DNA of 64,000 nt, from positions 62,001-126,000 of the forward strand of contig NZ_BJUV01000005.1 of NCBI RefSeq assembly GCF_007988805.1, given 5' to 3'. The stretch comes from Frigoribacterium faeni. Its GTDB lineage: Bacteria; Actinomycetota; Actinomycetes; Actinomycetales; Microbacteriaceae. The number at the start of each line of letters is the position of its first letter. Within the stretch, counting starts at the first letter, position 1. This document shows, piece after piece, positions 52,867 through 62,776 of this stretch. Both the position numbers and the translations under genes were made by a program. The notes beneath the pieces are model-generated. The model ran no database searches. It saw only the letters and a program-made list of their open reading frames with translations, and was not told where the DNA came from.

Positions 52867-54912
52867 ATGAGCATCACGGAGTCGAACGGAGCGGCGAGGG
52901 TCGTCGTCCGCGTTCTCGTCGAATCGCCGCTGCCCCAGCTCGACCGCCTCTTCGACTACGCGGTACCACCGCGCCTCGTCGCGCTCGTCCGACCCGGCAT
53001 CCGGGTCCGGGTGCCGTTGCGCTCCGCCGGGCGCATCGCCGACGGCTTCGTCGTCGAGGTGGTCGAGCACTCCGACCACGTCGGCGAGCTGAGCGACGTC
53101 GACGACGTCGTGTCGAAGGTCCCCGTGCTCGCACCCGAGGTGTGGCGTCTCGCCCGCGCCGTGGCCGATCGCGCCGGAGGCTCGGCCAGCGATGTGCTCC
53201 GCCTCGCCGTCCCTCCTCGGCAGGTGCGCGTCGAGAAGGCCTGGCTCGCCCGTTCCGCGGCCGCTGCTCCGTCCGAGACGTCGGCGGGTGAGACCGCTCG
53301 AGACGACGCCCCCGCCGAGACGGAGCGGCCTCGCGTCGAAGCGCAGCCGGTCACGGGCTACCGCGCGGACGCCCTCGGCGGTCTCGTGCCCGCACGGGGT
53401 CGGGCCGCTGTGGACGCGATCCCGTTGCTCGTCGAGCTGCCGGACGGCGCCTGGGTCGGGCGCTGGGCCGTCACCACGGCCCAGCTGGTCACCGTCGCCC
53501 TCGCCGCGGGGGAGAACGCCATCGTGGCGGTCCCCGACTACCGCGACGAGGACCACGTCCTCCGTGCGCTGGCCGCGGTCGTCCCCGACGAGGCCATCGT
53601 GCGTCTCGACTCGCGCCAGTCCAACGCCGATCGCTACCGGGCCCTCCTGCGGGCCCGCGCCGACGCGCCGGCCGTCCTCGTCGGCAATCGCTCCGTCCTC
53701 CTCGCGCCCTCGCGTCGGCTCGGCCTCATCGTGGTCTTCGACGACGGCGATCCGTCGTTCGCCGAGCCCCTCGCTCCGTACGTGCACGCCCGCGACACGG
53801 CCCTCGTCCGACAGACGCAGCAGGAGACCGCGCTGGTGTTCCTCGGACACTCCCGCAGCACCGACGTCCAGCGCCTCGTCGAGATCGGCTTCCTCGCCGA
53901 GGTGCGGCCCGATCCTCGCTACCAGCCGAAGGTCATCCCCACGTCGCAGCAGGCCGCTCGAGACGGTTTCGCCGCCCAGGCGCGCATCCCGTCGACGGCC
54001 TGGAACGAGGCCAGAGCCGCGGTCGAGCACGGTCCGGTGCTCATCCAGGTCGCTCATCCCGGCTACTCGCCGCGGTTGGCCTGCACCGAGTGCGGCGACA
54101 CGGCCCGCTGTCTGCGCTGCAACGGACCGCTCGTCCAACGTCAGCAGGGGGCTCAGCCGGCGTGCTCGTGGTGCGGGGCACTCGCCGTGGGGTGGCGCTG
54201 CCAGACCTGCGAGGGCACGGCCATGAAGGCCGTCGGCACGGGAGCAGCCCGCACCGCCGACGAGCTCGGCAAGGCGTTCCCGGGGGTGCGGGTCATCGTG
54301 GCCGACGGGATGCGGCCGGTCACCCACGTCGACGACGAGCCCGCCCTCGTGGTCGCCACCCGGGGCGCCGAACCCGTCGCCCCCGGCGGCTATCGGGCCG
54401 TCCTCCTCCTCGACGGCGAACGGATGCTCGCCCGAGAGAGCCTCCGCGTCGCCGAGGACTGCCTCCGCTGGTGGGCCAACGCGACGGCCCTGGCCGCCCG
54501 ACGCGCGCCCGTCGTCCTCGTCGGGGTCGGAGGCGCCATCGCCTCCGCGCTGGCGACGTGGGAGCTCGCGCGCTTCGCGTCCGCCGAGCTGGCCGACCGG
54601 CGCCATCTCCGCTTCCCGCCGGCCGTCCGGGTCGCCACGGTGACCGGGACCGTCGAGACGGTGGCGCGCGCCCTCGACGATCTGCCCGACGAGGTCCGCC
54701 TCGAGACCCTGGGCCCGGTCGAGGTCCCCGAGTCGGGCGTGCGAGCGATCGTGCGCTTCGACTTCGCCCACGGAGCCGACGTCGCCCGCGTGCTCCGTTC
54801 GCAGGTCATCCGCGCCGCCACCGAGCGCCGGAAGGCCCTCGGTCAGAAGCGCGGGCGGGTCGTCCCTACACTCAGAGTGCGGTTCGACGACGTCGAGCCG
54901 TTCACCGACTGA
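52867..54912 (+). CDS. priA: Actinobacterial PriA-like primosomal protein, helicase motifs lost
   Basis: A 681-residue relative of the replication-restart helicase. The N-terminal DNA-binding domain (VLVESPLPQLDRLFDYAVP) and eight-Cys zinc region (CTECGDTARCLRCN, CSWCGALAVGWRCQTC) are kept. The Walker A loop expected before AENAIVAVPDY is missing and the DEEH box is replaced by VFDDGDPSFAEP, so ATP-driven unwinding is unlikely. Loss of helicase motifs is known for actinobacterial PriA. A structural role in loading the replisome is inferred. ATG at 52867. Confidence 0.88.
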   Translation: MSITESNGAARVVVRVLVESPLPQLDRLFDYAVPPRLVALVRPGIRVRVPLRSAGRIADGFVVEVVEHSDHVGELSDVDDVVSKVPVLAPEVWRLARAVADRAGGSASDVLRLAVPPRQVRVEKAWLARSAAAAPSETSAGETARDDAPAETERPRVEAQPVTGYRADALGGLVPARGRAAVDAIPLLVELPDGAWVGRWAVTTAQLVTVALAAGENAIVAVPDYRDEDHVLRALAAVVPDEAIVRLDSRQSNADRYRALLRARADAPAVLVGNRSVLLAPSRRLGLIVVFDDGDPSFAEPLAPYVHARDTALVRQTQQETALVFLGHSRSTDVQRLVEIGFLAEVRPDPRYQPKVIPTSQQAARDGFAAQARIPSTAWNEARAAVEHGPVLIQVAHPGYSPRLACTECGDTARCLRCNGPLVQRQQGAQPACSWCGALAVGWRCQTCEGTAMKAVGTGAARTADELGKAFPGVRVIVADGMRPVTHVDDEPALVVATRGAEPVAPGGYRAVLLLDGERMLARESLRVAEDCLRWWANATALAARRAPVVLVGVGGAIASALATWELARFASAELADRRHLRFPPAVRVATVTGTVETVARALDDLPDEVRLETLGPVEVPESGVRAIVRFDFAHGADVARVLRSQVIRAATERRKALGQKRGRVVPTLRVRFDDVEPFTD

Positions 54913-54929
54913 CCCCCACAGGAACCCAC

Positions 54930-55901
54930 GTGCGTCTCGTCTTCGCCGGCAGCCCCGCCGCCGCCCTCCCGTCCCTCCACGCCCTCGCCGAGAGCGAGCA
55001 CGAGATCGTCGCGGTCCTCACCCGGGACGACACGCCTCAGGGTCGGAAGCGCGTCCTCACCCCGACGCCCGTCGCGACGGCGGCGGAGGACCTCGGGCTG
55101 ACGGTCATCAAGACGAGACGCATCACCGACGACGTCGCCTCCCGCATCCACGACCTCGACCCCGACCTGGGCGTGATCGTCGCCTTCGGCGCCCTGCTCC
55201 GCGAACCCCTCCTGTCGACGCCCCGACTCGGCTGGATCAACCTCCACTTCTCGCTCCTGCCGCGGTGGCGCGGCGCCGCGCCCGTCCAGCGCGCCCTGAT
55301 GGCGGGCGATCCGGTCACCGGGGCGGCCGTCTTCCAGCTCGTCCCCGAGCTCGACGCCGGAGCGGTCTACGGCACCGTCGACCGTCCCCTGGTCGGCGAC
55401 GAGACCGCCGGCGACCTCCTCGACGAGCTCGCGCTGTCGGGAGCCGACCTCCTCGCCGGAACCGTCGACCTCCTCTCCACCGGCGACGTCGTCGGCGTCG
55501 AGCAGACCGGCCCCGTGACCCTCGCCCCGAAGCTGACGATCGACGACGGGGCGCTCGATCTGACGCAGCCGGCCCGGGCCGTCCTCGACCGCTGGCGGGG
55601 AACGACACCCGAGCCGGGGGCCCATGCGCCGTTCGGCGACGCCCGGCTCAAGATCCTGCACCTCCGTCCGGCCGACGACGCCGACGCGACGCTCGAGCCC
55701 GGTCGGGTCGCCTCGTCCGGTCGCCGTCTCCTCGTCGGCACCGCGTCGGCGCCGCTCGAGCTCGTCCGCGTCCAGCCGCCGGGCAAGAAGCCGATGGCGG
55801 CGACCGACTGGTTCCGCGGGCTTCCTCCAGGAGGCGCACCGCGCCTCCTGCCGTCGTCTCCCGTCGACCCCGCCGTCATCTCCGAGGGAGATCCCGCATG
55901 A
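54930..55901 (+). CDS. fmt: Methionyl-tRNA formyltransferase
   Basis: A 323-residue enzyme formylating initiator tRNA. The catalytic site is INLHFSLLPRWRGAAPVQ (Asn, His) with Asp in VPELDAGAVY, and the C-terminal OB domain follows. GTG at 54930 behind CAGGAA. A perfect 10-bp hairpin lies within the last 75 nt. The stop overlaps rsmB (ATGA). Confidence 0.95.
   Translation: MRLVFAGSPAAALPSLHALAESEHEIVAVLTRDDTPQGRKRVLTPTPVATAAEDLGLTVIKTRRITDDVASRIHDLDPDLGVIVAFGALLREPLLSTPRLGWINLHFSLLPRWRGAAPVQRALMAGDPVTGAAVFQLVPELDAGAVYGTVDRPLVGDETAGDLLDELALSGADLLAGTVDLLSTGDVVGVEQTGPVTLAPKLTIDDGALDLTQPARAVLDRWRGTTPEPGAHAPFGDARLKILHLRPADDADATLEPGRVASSGRRLLVGTASAPLELVRVQPPGKKPMAATDWFRGLPPGGAPRLLPSSPVDPAVISEGDPA
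55828..55850. repeat. Perfect hairpin inside the 3' end of fmt
   Basis: CAGGAGGCGC (55828-55837), ACC, GCGCCTCCTG (55841-55850): a 10-bp stem with a 3-nt loop, made of two opposed near-copies of the genome-frequent GGAGGCGC motif. It lies 48 nt before the rsmB start. Confidence 0.7.
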
Positions 55902-57259
55902 GCCGTGTCCAGCCCGCCCGTCGCGTGGCCCTCGACGTGCTCCGCGCCGTCGAGGCCGACGACGCCTACTCGAACCTCCTCCTCCCGGCGCGCATCTCCC
56001 GAGCGGGGCTCGACGCCGCCGACGCGGGCCTCGCGACCGAGCTCACCTACGGGACGCTGCGCCTCCGGGGCTACTACGACCGGGTCATCGCCCTCGCCGC
56101 CCGTCGACCGGTGACGAAGATCGATCCCGCCCTGCTCGACGTCCTGCGACTCGGGGTCCACCAGCTGCTCTCCACCCGCGTGGCGGCCCACGCGGCGGTC
56201 GACGAGTCCGTCGAGCTGGCCCGCGAGGTCGGCAGCCGCTCGGGCACCGGATTCGTGAACGGCGTGCTGCGGACGGTGTCGCGGTCGACGGCGCCCGAGT
56301 GGCTCGACCGCGTCCTCGCCGGGTCCGACGGCGACGACGACCGCCTCTCGGCCGAGTGGTCGCATCCCGCCTGGGTCGTCCGGGCCTTCCGCCAGGCCCT
56401 CGCGGCAGAGGGGCGAGCGGACGAGCTCCTCGACCTGCTCGCGGCGGACAACGAGGCACCGAGCGTCAGCCTGGTCGCCCTCCCCGGCCTCGCCGAGGTC
56501 GCCGAGCTGGGCTCTCCGAGCGGCCGGCTCTCACCTCTGGCGGCCACGAGCTCGGGGGGAGACCCCGCGAACCAGCCCGCCGTGCGCGACGGGCGTGCCC
56601 GCGTGCAGGACGAGGGCTCCCAGTTCGCCGCCCTCCTGCTGAGCCGTCACCGCCCGGCGACGGCGGGCGAGCGCTGGCTCGACATGTGCGCGGGCCCCGG
56701 CGGCAAGGCGGCCCTGCTCGGGGCCGAGGCCGCTCGGGCGGGTGCCCGGCTCCTGGCCAACGAGCTCGTCCCCGCGCGCGCGGGCCTCGTCCGCCAGGCC
56801 CTGGCCTCGGTGCCGGGCGGGGTCGAGGTCGTCGAGGGCGACGCCACCCGTTTCGGCGACGAGACGCCGGGCGCATTCGATCGGATCCTGCTCGACGCCC
56901 CGTGCACGGGGCTGGGAGCGCTCCGGCGTCGTCCCGAGGCCCGCTGGCGCAAGCAGCCTCGCGACGTCGGGGAGCTCACCGCGCTCCAGGCCCGCCTCTT
57001 CGCGAGCGCGATCGACGCTCTCGCCCCCGGGGGAGTCCTCGCCTACGTCACCTGCTCGCCGCATGTGGCCGAGACCAGGGCGATCGTCGAGACCGGCCTG
57101 CGCGGCCGCGACGACCTGGCGCTCGTCGACGCCACCGCCGTCGCCGACGGGATCGCGGTCGCTCCGGTCGATCTCGCGTCGGCGCCCTACGTCCAGCTCT
57201 GGCCGCACCGCCACGGCACCGACGCGATGTTCGTGGCCCTCGTCGAGAAGCGGGCCTGA
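55898..57259 (+). CDS. rsmB: 16S rRNA (cytosine-967-C5) methyltransferase RsmB
   Basis: A 453-residue enzyme with an N-terminal NusB-like domain (about 1-140: [40 protein letters not shown]) and a C-terminal SAM methyltransferase. SAM loop [12 protein letters not shown]; catalytic Cys pair in [17 protein letters not shown] and [10 protein letters not shown]. The insert at about 195-225 is Ser/Gly-rich. Confidence 0.94.
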   Translation: MSRVQPARRVALDVLRAVEADDAYSNLLLPARISRAGLDAADAGLATELTYGTLRLRGYYDRVIALAARRPVTKIDPALLDVLRLGVHQLLSTRVAAHAAVDESVELAREVGSRSGTGFVNGVLRTVSRSTAPEWLDRVLAGSDGDDDRLSAEWSHPAWVVRAFRQALAAEGRADELLDLLAADNEAPSVSLVALPGLAEVAELGSPSGRLSPLAATSSGGDPANQPAVRDGRARVQDEGSQFAALLLSRHRPATAGERWLDMCAGPGGKAALLGAEAARAGARLLANELVPARAGLVRQALASVPGGVEVVEGDATRFGDETPGAFDRILLDAPCTGLGALRRRPEARWRKQPRDVGELTALQARLFASAIDALAPGGVLAYVTCSPHVAETRAIVETGLRGRDDLALVDATAVADGIAVAPVDLASAPYVQLWPHRHGTDAMFVALVEKRA

Positions 57260-57291
57260 CGGCTCGCGGCGGGCGCGGACCCGGTCGCCGG

Positions 57292-57297
57292 TAAGAT
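57292..57297 (+). promoter_or_regulatory. Candidate -10 element of rpe (leaderless)
   Basis: TAAGAT is followed by CGACGG and then the GTG of rpe at 57304. The 6-nt spacing suggests transcription starting at the start codon. Confidence 0.5.
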
Positions 57298-57303
57298 CGA
57301 CGG

Positions 57304-57969
57304 GTGCCCGTCCGCATCAGCCCCAGCATCCTCTCCGCCGACTTCGCGAACCTCGAACGCGACCTGCACCGCATCGGCGACGCCGATCTCGTCCACGTCG
57401 ACGTCATGGACGGCCATTTCGTGCCGAACCTGACCCTCGGTCTCCCGGTGGTCGAGCGCATCCAGCAGGTGAGCCCGCTCCCGCTCGACGTGCACCTCAT
57501 GATCGACGACGCCGATCGCTGGGCGCCCCGCTACGCCGAGCTCGGCGCCTTCTCCGTCACCTTCTCCGGCGAGGCGGCGGCCGATCCCGTGGCGACCGCG
57601 CGGGCCGTCCGCAGCACGGGCGCGCGCGCCTCCGTCGCGGTCAAGCCCGGCACCGATCTCGAGCCCTACCTCCGCACCCTCGACGAGTTCGACATGATCC
57701 TCGTCATGACCGTCGAGCCGGGGTTCGGCGGCCAGTCCTTCATGGCCGACACGATGCCGAAGCTCGCCCGCGCCCGCGAGGCCGTGGACCGCTCCGGGCT
57801 CGACGTCTGGCTCGAGGTCGACGGCGGCATCGACGTCCAGACCATCGTGACCGCCGTCGCGAACGGCGCCGACACCGTGGTGGCCGGGTCGGCGGTCTAC
57901 GGCGGCGAGCCCTCCGAGCGCATCGCGGCACTCCGCGCCGCCGCGGCGACGGTAGCCTTGTCCTCGTGA
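57304..57969 (+). CDS. rpe: Ribulose-phosphate 3-epimerase
   Basis: A 221-residue metal-dependent barrel of the pentose phosphate pathway. Signatures: [47 protein letters not shown] and EVDGGID. GTG at 57304 has no ribosome-binding site. It overlaps hisE by 4 nt. Confidence 0.96.
   Translation: MPVRISPSILSADFANLERDLHRIGDADLVHVDVMDGHFVPNLTLGLPVVERIQQVSPLPLDVHLMIDDADRWAPRYAELGAFSVTFSGEAAADPVATARAVRSTGARASVAVKPGTDLEPYLRTLDEFDMILVMTVEPGFGGQSFMADTMPKLARAREAVDRSGLDVWLEVDGGIDVQTIVTAVANGADTVVAGSAVYGGEPSERIAALRAAAATVALSS
57953..57958 (+). promoter_or_regulatory. Candidate internal -10 element of hisE (leaderless)
   Basis: TAGCCT, at the end of rpe, is separated by 7 nt from the GTG of hisE. No ribosome-binding site is seen. 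Confidence 0.4.
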
Positions 57970-58229
57970 AAACCTTCGACGAACTGTTCGCCGAGCTCAG
58001 CGACAAGGCGCGCGACCGCCCCGAGGGCTCGGGCACCGTGGCCGAGCTCGACGCGGGCGTGCACCAGATCGGCAAGAAGATCGTGGAGGAGGCCGCCGAG
58101 GTGTGGATGGCCGCCGAGTACGAGGGCGACACCGCCACCGCCGAGGAGATCTCCCAGCTCATCTACCACCTGCAGGTGCTCATGGTGGCCAAGGGTCTGT
58201 CGCCCTCCGACGTCTACCGACATCTCTGA
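57966..58229 (+). CDS. hisE: Phosphoribosyl-ATP pyrophosphatase
   Basis: An 87-residue all-helical MazG-like enzyme for histidine step 2. [23 protein letters not shown] and [17 protein letters not shown] (metal-binding Glu residues) are typical. It is encoded separately from hisI, as in mycobacteria. The GTG overlaps the rpe stop. Confidence 0.94.
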   Translation: MKTFDELFAELSDKARDRPEGSGTVAELDAGVHQIGKKIVEEAAEVWMAAEYEGDTATAEEISQLIYHLQVLMVAKGLSPSDVYRHL

Positions 58230-58323
58230 ACCCGTCCCCTCACCTCCACCGGGCGCCCGCCGACCAGCGGCACCGACGACACCGGGCCGGCAGACGGCCT
58301 CTCAGATCGGACAGAGACAGACC

Positions 58324-59163
58324 ATGCTCCGCGTAGCAGTGCCCAACAAGGGATCCCTCAGCGAGACCGCGACCGCCATGCTCACCGAGGCCGGCTACAC
58401 CGGCCGCCGCGACGCCCGGACGCTCCACGTCGAAGACAGGCGCAACGGCGTCGAGTTCTTCTACCTCCGGCCTCGCGACATCGCGACCTACGTGGGCTCC
58501 GGCGCCCTCGACGTCGGCATCACGGGGCGCGACCTGCTGCTCGACTCGCACTCTCCGGCCCACGAGGTAGCCCCACTCGACTTCGGCGGCTCGACCTTCC
58601 GCTTCGCGGGCCCTCCCGGTCGGTTCAGCGACGTGCGCGAACTCCAGGGCACCCGCGTGGCCACGAGCTACGCAGGTCTGGTCGGCACCTTCCTCGAGAG
58701 CCACGGGGTGACCGCCACGCTGGTCTCCCTGGACGGGGCGGTCGAGAGCGCCGTCCAGCTCGGGGTGGCCGACGCCGTCGCCGACGTGGTCTCGACGGGC
58801 GGGACGCTCCGCGCCGCCGGCCTCGAGATCTTCGGGCCGGTGATCCTCGAGTCGACCGCGGTGCTGATCTCGTCCGACGCCCGGGTCGAGGGCCTCTCGG
58901 TGCTGCACCGCCGCCTCCAGGGCGTCCTCGTCGCTCGTCAGTACGTCCTGATGGACTACGACGTCCCCGTCGACAAGCTCGAGGCGGCGACGAGCATCGC
59001 CGGCGGCATGGAGTCGCCGACGGTCTCCCCCCTGCACGACCGCGACTGGGCCGCCGTCCGGGTCATGGTCCCGCGCGGCGACACCAACCAGGTGATGGAC
59101 GCCCTCTACGACCTGGGGGCCAGGGCGATCCTGGTCAGCCCCATCCACGCCGCGAGGCTCTGA
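58324..59163 (+). CDS. hisG: ATP phosphoribosyltransferase, long form
   Basis: A 279-residue first enzyme of histidine synthesis. [17 protein letters not shown] starts the catalytic domains, [27 protein letters not shown] binds PRPP, and the C-terminal 75 residues form the regulatory domain for histidine feedback. ATG after a 94-nt gap that shows no leader peptide rich in His codons. Confidence 0.95.
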   Translation: MLRVAVPNKGSLSETATAMLTEAGYTGRRDARTLHVEDRRNGVEFFYLRPRDIATYVGSGALDVGITGRDLLLDSHSPAHEVAPLDFGGSTFRFAGPPGRFSDVRELQGTRVATSYAGLVGTFLESHGVTATLVSLDGAVESAVQLGVADAVADVVSTGGTLRAAGLEIFGPVILESTAVLISSDARVEGLSVLHRRLQGVLVARQYVLMDYDVPVDKLEAATSIAGGMESPTVSPLHDRDWAAVRVMVPRGDTNQVMDALYDLGARAILVSPIHAARL

Positions 59164-59164
59164 C

Positions 59165-59959
59165 ATGACGACCGTCGACTCCACGCTGGCCGTCCGGGTC
59201 ATCCCGTGCCTCGACGTGGCCGCGGGTCGGGTCGTCAAGGGCGTCAACTTCCTCGACCTCCGCGACGCCGGCGACCCGGTCGAACTCGCCCGCACGTACT
59301 ACGAGCAGGGCGCGGACGAGATCACCTTCCTCGACGTCACGGCCACGGTCGACGAACGCTCGACCACCTACGACGTGGTGCGAGCGACGGCCGAACAGGT
59401 CTTCATCCCGCTCACGGTGGGCGGCGGCGTCCGGTCGACCGACGACGTGGCGCGTCTGCAGGCGGCCGGTGCCGACAAGATCGGCATCAACAGCGCAGCC
59501 ATCGCCCGTCCGGCCCTGATCGGCGAGATCGCCGATCGGTTCGGCGCCCAGGCCGTCGTGCTCTCGCTCGACGTCAAGCGCTCGTCGGCGACGGCGTCGG
59601 GCTTCGTCGTGACGACCCACGGCGGTCGCACCGAGACGACCCTCGACGCCCTCGTGTGGGCTCGCGAGGCCGTCGAGCGCGGTGCCGGCGAACTGCTGGT
59701 CAACTCGATCGACGCCGACGGGACCCGTCAGGGCTTCGACCTCGAGCTGGTGCGCCTGATGCGGGCCGCGAGCTCGGTCCCGGTCGTCGCCTCAGGAGGC
59801 GCGGGTGCGGTCGAGCACTTCGCCCCGGCCATCGAGGCGGGCGCGGACGCCGTCCTGGCCGCCTCCGTCTTCCACACCGGCCAGCTGACCGTCGACGACG
59901 TCAAGCGCGAACTCGCCTCGTCGGGCATCCTCGTCCGACGTCCTCAGGAGCACTCATGA
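59165..59959 (+). CDS. hisF: Imidazole glycerol phosphate synthase subunit HisF
   Basis: A 264-residue cyclase barrel that uses ammonia from HisH. The catalytic Asp residues are in [15 protein letters not shown] and [24 protein letters not shown] binds phosphate. ATG 1 nt after hisG. HisH and HisA are not in the window. Confidence 0.95.
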   Translation: MTTVDSTLAVRVIPCLDVAAGRVVKGVNFLDLRDAGDPVELARTYYEQGADEITFLDVTATVDERSTTYDVVRATAEQVFIPLTVGGGVRSTDDVARLQAAGADKIGINSAAIARPALIGEIADRFGAQAVVLSLDVKRSSATASGFVVTTHGGRTETTLDALVWAREAVERGAGELLVNSIDADGTRQGFDLELVRLMRAASSVPVVASGGAGAVEHFAPAIEAGADAVLAASVFHTGQLTVDDVKRELASSGILVRRPQEHS

Positions 59960-60348
59960 CCGCCCCCTTGACCCGCGAGACCGTCGAGCCCGTCGTGGCG
60001 CGAGCCCGGTTCGACGCGTCGGGTCTGCTGCCCGCCATCATCCAGGAGGAGGGCTCCAAGGACGTCCTCATGATGGGCTGGATGGACGCGGAGGCGCTCC
60101 GTCGGACCCTCACGGAGGGCCGGGTGACCTTCTGGTCCCGTTCCCGGAGCGAGTACTGGCGCAAGGGCGACACCTCCGGTCACGCCCAGTTCGTCCGGCA
60201 CGCGGCGCTCGACTGCGACGACGACGTCCTGCTCGTGACGGTCGAGCAGATCGGTGCGGCCTGCCACACCGGAGCGCACTCCTGCTTCGAGGTGGGGCCG
60301 CTGTCACCCGTGACCGCGTCGTCCACCGACGGGGGCCGGGATGTCTGA
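59956..60348 (+). CDS. hisI: Phosphoribosyl-AMP cyclohydrolase
   Basis: A 130-residue zinc enzyme for histidine step 3. Zinc Cys and Asp residues are in [10 protein letters not shown] and [27 protein letters not shown] is the family signature. The ATG overlaps hisF, and the end overlaps trpE by 8 nt. Confidence 0.95.
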   Translation: MTAPLTRETVEPVVARARFDASGLLPAIIQEEGSKDVLMMGWMDAEALRRTLTEGRVTFWSRSRSEYWRKGDTSGHAQFVRHAALDCDDDVLLVTVEQIGAACHTGAHSCFEVGPLSPVTASSTDGGRDV

Positions 60349-61864
60349 CCGGGCCACGACCTCCCGGGCGGAGTTCGAGGCGGCTCTCGAGGGCCACCGC
60401 GTCGTCCCGGTCGTCCGCGACCTCTTCGCCGACGGCGAGACCCCGGTCGGCATCTACCGCAAGCTCGCCGCCGGGCGCCCGGGCACGTTCCTGCTCGAGT
60501 CCGCGGAGCAGGGCGGCATCTGGTCGCGGTGGTCGTTCGTCGGGGTGTCGTCGTTCGGCGTCCTCACGACGAGGGGCCGGGAGGTCGAGTGGATCGACTA
60601 CGGCATGAGCCGCGACCGGGCTCTCGGAGACGCCGACGGCCGTCCTCTCGAGGTGCTCTCCGCGCTCTTCGAGCGCTGGGCCACCCCTCGCCTCCGAGAC
60701 GTGCCTCCTCTCACCGGCGGCCTCGTCGGCTTCATCGGCTGGGAGGCGGTCCGCGAGCTGGAATCGCTCCCCGACGCGCCCCCCGCCGAATTCGACGTGC
60801 CCACGCAGGCTCTGAGCTTCGTCAGCGAGCTCGTCGCGATCGACCACCGCACCGGCGCCGTCCTGCTGATCGCGACCGTCCTGAACGACGAGACGGACGA
60901 CGCCGACTCGCTGTGGGCGGACGCCCAGTCGCGACTCGACGGTCTGCAGAGTCGGCTCGCCCGCCCGAGCGAGGCCCACCTGTCGGACGTCGACCTCACG
61001 ATCGCCCCGCAGCCGACCCGCCGGACGACCGACGCCGAGTACGCGGCGTCCATCGAACGCTCGAAGCAGTTCATCCGCGACGGCGACGTCTTCCAGGTGG
61101 TCGTCTCGCAGCGGTTCGACCACGAGCTGACCGCCGATCCGCTCGACGTCTACCGCGTGCTGCGGACGCTCAATCCCAGCCCGTACATGTACCTGGTCAG
61201 CCTCGACGACGTCGACGGCCGCCCCTACTCCATCGTGGGCTCCTCTCCGGAGGCGCTGGTCAAGGTCGACGGTCGGCGCGCCTACACGCACCCGATCGCG
61301 GGCTCCAAGCCGCGGGGCGAGAACCCGGAGGACGACCAGGCCTTCGCCGACCAGCTCGCCTCCGACCAGAAGGAGCGCGCGGAGCACCTGATGCTCGTCG
61401 ATCTGGCCCGGAACGACCTCCTCAAGATCTGCACGCCGGGCACCGTCGAGGTGACCGAGTTCATGCAGGTGGAGCGCTTCAGCCACATCATGCACCTCGT
61501 CTCCAGCGTCGAGGGGGATCTCGCCCCCGGGCGCAACGCCATCGACGCCTTCCGGGCGACGTTCCCCGCCGGCACCCTCTCCGGAGCGCCGAAGCCCCGG
61601 GCTCTCGAGATCATCGACGAGCTCGAACCGGCGCAACGGGGCGTCTACGGCGGCGTGGTCGGGTACTTCGACTTCGCCGGCTCCGCCGACGTCGCCATCG
61701 CGATCCGCACGGTGCTGCTCCAGGGCGACACGGCTCGGGTGCAGGCGGGGGCGGGTCTCGTCGCCGACAGCGATCCCGACGCCGAGAACCAGGAGGCGCG
61801 CAACAAGGCCGCGGCCCCCCTGCGTGCCGTCGCCGTCGCCAACGCCATGGGCAGGCTGACCTGA
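60341..61864 (+). CDS. trpE: Anthranilate synthase component I
   Basis: A 507-residue chorismate-using enzyme. RDGDVFQVVVSQRF, IVGSSPEALVKV, GSKPRGENPEDD and FPAGTLSGAPKPRALEIIDE are present; an N-terminal LLES motif (FLLESAEQGG) binds feedback tryptophan. It starts inside hisI, so it has no room for a trp leader peptide. Component II (trpG) is not adjacent. Confidence 0.95.
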   Translation: MSDRATTSRAEFEAALEGHRVVPVVRDLFADGETPVGIYRKLAAGRPGTFLLESAEQGGIWSRWSFVGVSSFGVLTTRGREVEWIDYGMSRDRALGDADGRPLEVLSALFERWATPRLRDVPPLTGGLVGFIGWEAVRELESLPDAPPAEFDVPTQALSFVSELVAIDHRTGAVLLIATVLNDETDDADSLWADAQSRLDGLQSRLARPSEAHLSDVDLTIAPQPTRRTTDAEYAASIERSKQFIRDGDVFQVVVSQRFDHELTADPLDVYRVLRTLNPSPYMYLVSLDDVDGRPYSIVGSSPEALVKVDGRRAYTHPIAGSKPRGENPEDDQAFADQLASDQKERAEHLMLVDLARNDLLKICTPGTVEVTEFMQVERFSHIMHLVSSVEGDLAPGRNAIDAFRATFPAGTLSGAPKPRALEIIDELEPAQRGVYGGVVGYFDFAGSADVAIAIRTVLLQGDTARVQAGAGLVADSDPDAENQEARNKAAAPLRAVAVANAMGRLT

Positions 61865-62481
61865 TGGCCGCCCGACGGATCAAGCTCTCGACCATCCTGA
61901 GCGGCATCCTGCTCGCCGGTCTCGTCCTGCTCGCCTGGACCCAGCCGTGGTTCGAGCTGGTCATCCGGCTCCCGCAGGGAGGCACCACGACGGTGACCGC
62001 CGCAGGAGACGTCGCAGGAGGCGCGCTTTCGGCGTTGTCCCTGGCGAGCCTGGCGCTCTTCGCCGCTCTGACCATCGCCGGCCGGATCTTCCGCATCGTG
62101 CTGGGAGTCCTCCAGACGTTCCTCGGTCTCAGCATCGCCCTCTCCGCCGGCACGGCACTCGCCGACCCGGTCGCGGCGTCCGGCACGCCCATCACGAGCG
62201 CCACGGGCGTCGCGGGAGCCGACTCCCTCGCCGACCTCGTCGACTCGGTGACCGCGACCGCCTGGCCCTGGGTCGCCCTCGTGGTCGGCGTCGCGGCCGG
62301 GCTCCTCGGGATCGCCGTCGTCGTGTTCTCCGGTCTCTGGCCGCAGGCGACCAGGAAGTACTCCGCGACCCGACTGGCCGCCGCCGACCCCGCCGCCGAT
62401 CCGGCGGCCGCGTGGGACACCCTCTCCGGCGGCGACGACCCGACCGAGGAGGGTCCCGACGGCCCGGGCCCCAGCCGGTAG
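61864..62481 (+). CDS. Trp biosynthesis-associated membrane protein
   Basis: A 205-residue protein with four predicted helices: about 9-25, 52-72, 77-97 and 135-160. The layout, a WFELVIRLPQGG-type loop after the first helix and the place right after trpE match the actinobacterial Trp-operon membrane protein family. Its function is unknown. The ATG overlaps the trpE stop. The acidic C-terminal tail is probably cytoplasmic. Confidence 0.85.
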   Translation: MAARRIKLSTILSGILLAGLVLLAWTQPWFELVIRLPQGGTTTVTAAGDVAGGALSALSLASLALFAALTIAGRIFRIVLGVLQTFLGLSIALSAGTALADPVAASGTPITSATGVAGADSLADLVDSVTATAWPWVALVVGVAAGLLGIAVVVFSGLWPQATRKYSATRLAAADPAADPAAAWDTLSGGDDPTEEGPDGPGPSR

Positions 62482-62484
62482 ACT
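62479..62484 (+). promoter_or_regulatory. Candidate -10 element before the small membrane gene and trpC
   Basis: TAGACT overlaps the stop of the preceding gene and lies 31 nt before the next start, which has a good AAGGAG. It may be an internal promoter for trpCB. Confidence 0.45.
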
Positions 62485-62515
62485 CTCCTCGTCCCATCTC
62501 GATCCAAGGAGCACC

Positions 62516-62776
62516 GTGAGCATCCAGACGACGCCCGACACCACAGCAGAGGCCGCCGAAGACCTCGGTCACGGCAACTCGCCCGCCGCATGGACGGCCG
62601 TGATCATCATGCTGGTCGCGTTCTCCATCGGAACGGTCGCCTTCTTCCTCGCCATCCCGTGGATCGTCTGGGCCTCCGCGGGTCTCGTCGTGGTCGGTCT
62701 CGTGGTCGGTCTGGTCCTCAAGCGCGCCGGGTACGGCGTCGGCGGACACCGCTACGTCCCGAAAGCGCACAACTAG
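62516..62776 (+). CDS. Small two-helix membrane protein (HGNSPAAWTAV type, DUF6704-like)
   Basis: An 86-residue protein with two helices (VIIMLVAFSIGTVAFFLAI and WIVWASAGLVVVGLVVGLVL) after HGNSPAAWTAV, and a C-terminal GYGVGGHRYVPKAH. This family regularly sits between trpE and trpC in Microbacteriaceae and relatives. GTG at 62516 behind AAGGAG. Unknown function. Confidence 0.82.
   Translation: MSIQTTPDTTAEAAEDLGHGNSPAAWTAVIIMLVAFSIGTVAFFLAIPWIVWASAGLVVVGLVVGLVLKRAGYGVGGHRYVPKAHN

Noticed and set aside
58230-58323. His leader peptide before hisG
   Set aside because: No short frame with consecutive His codons lies in the gap.
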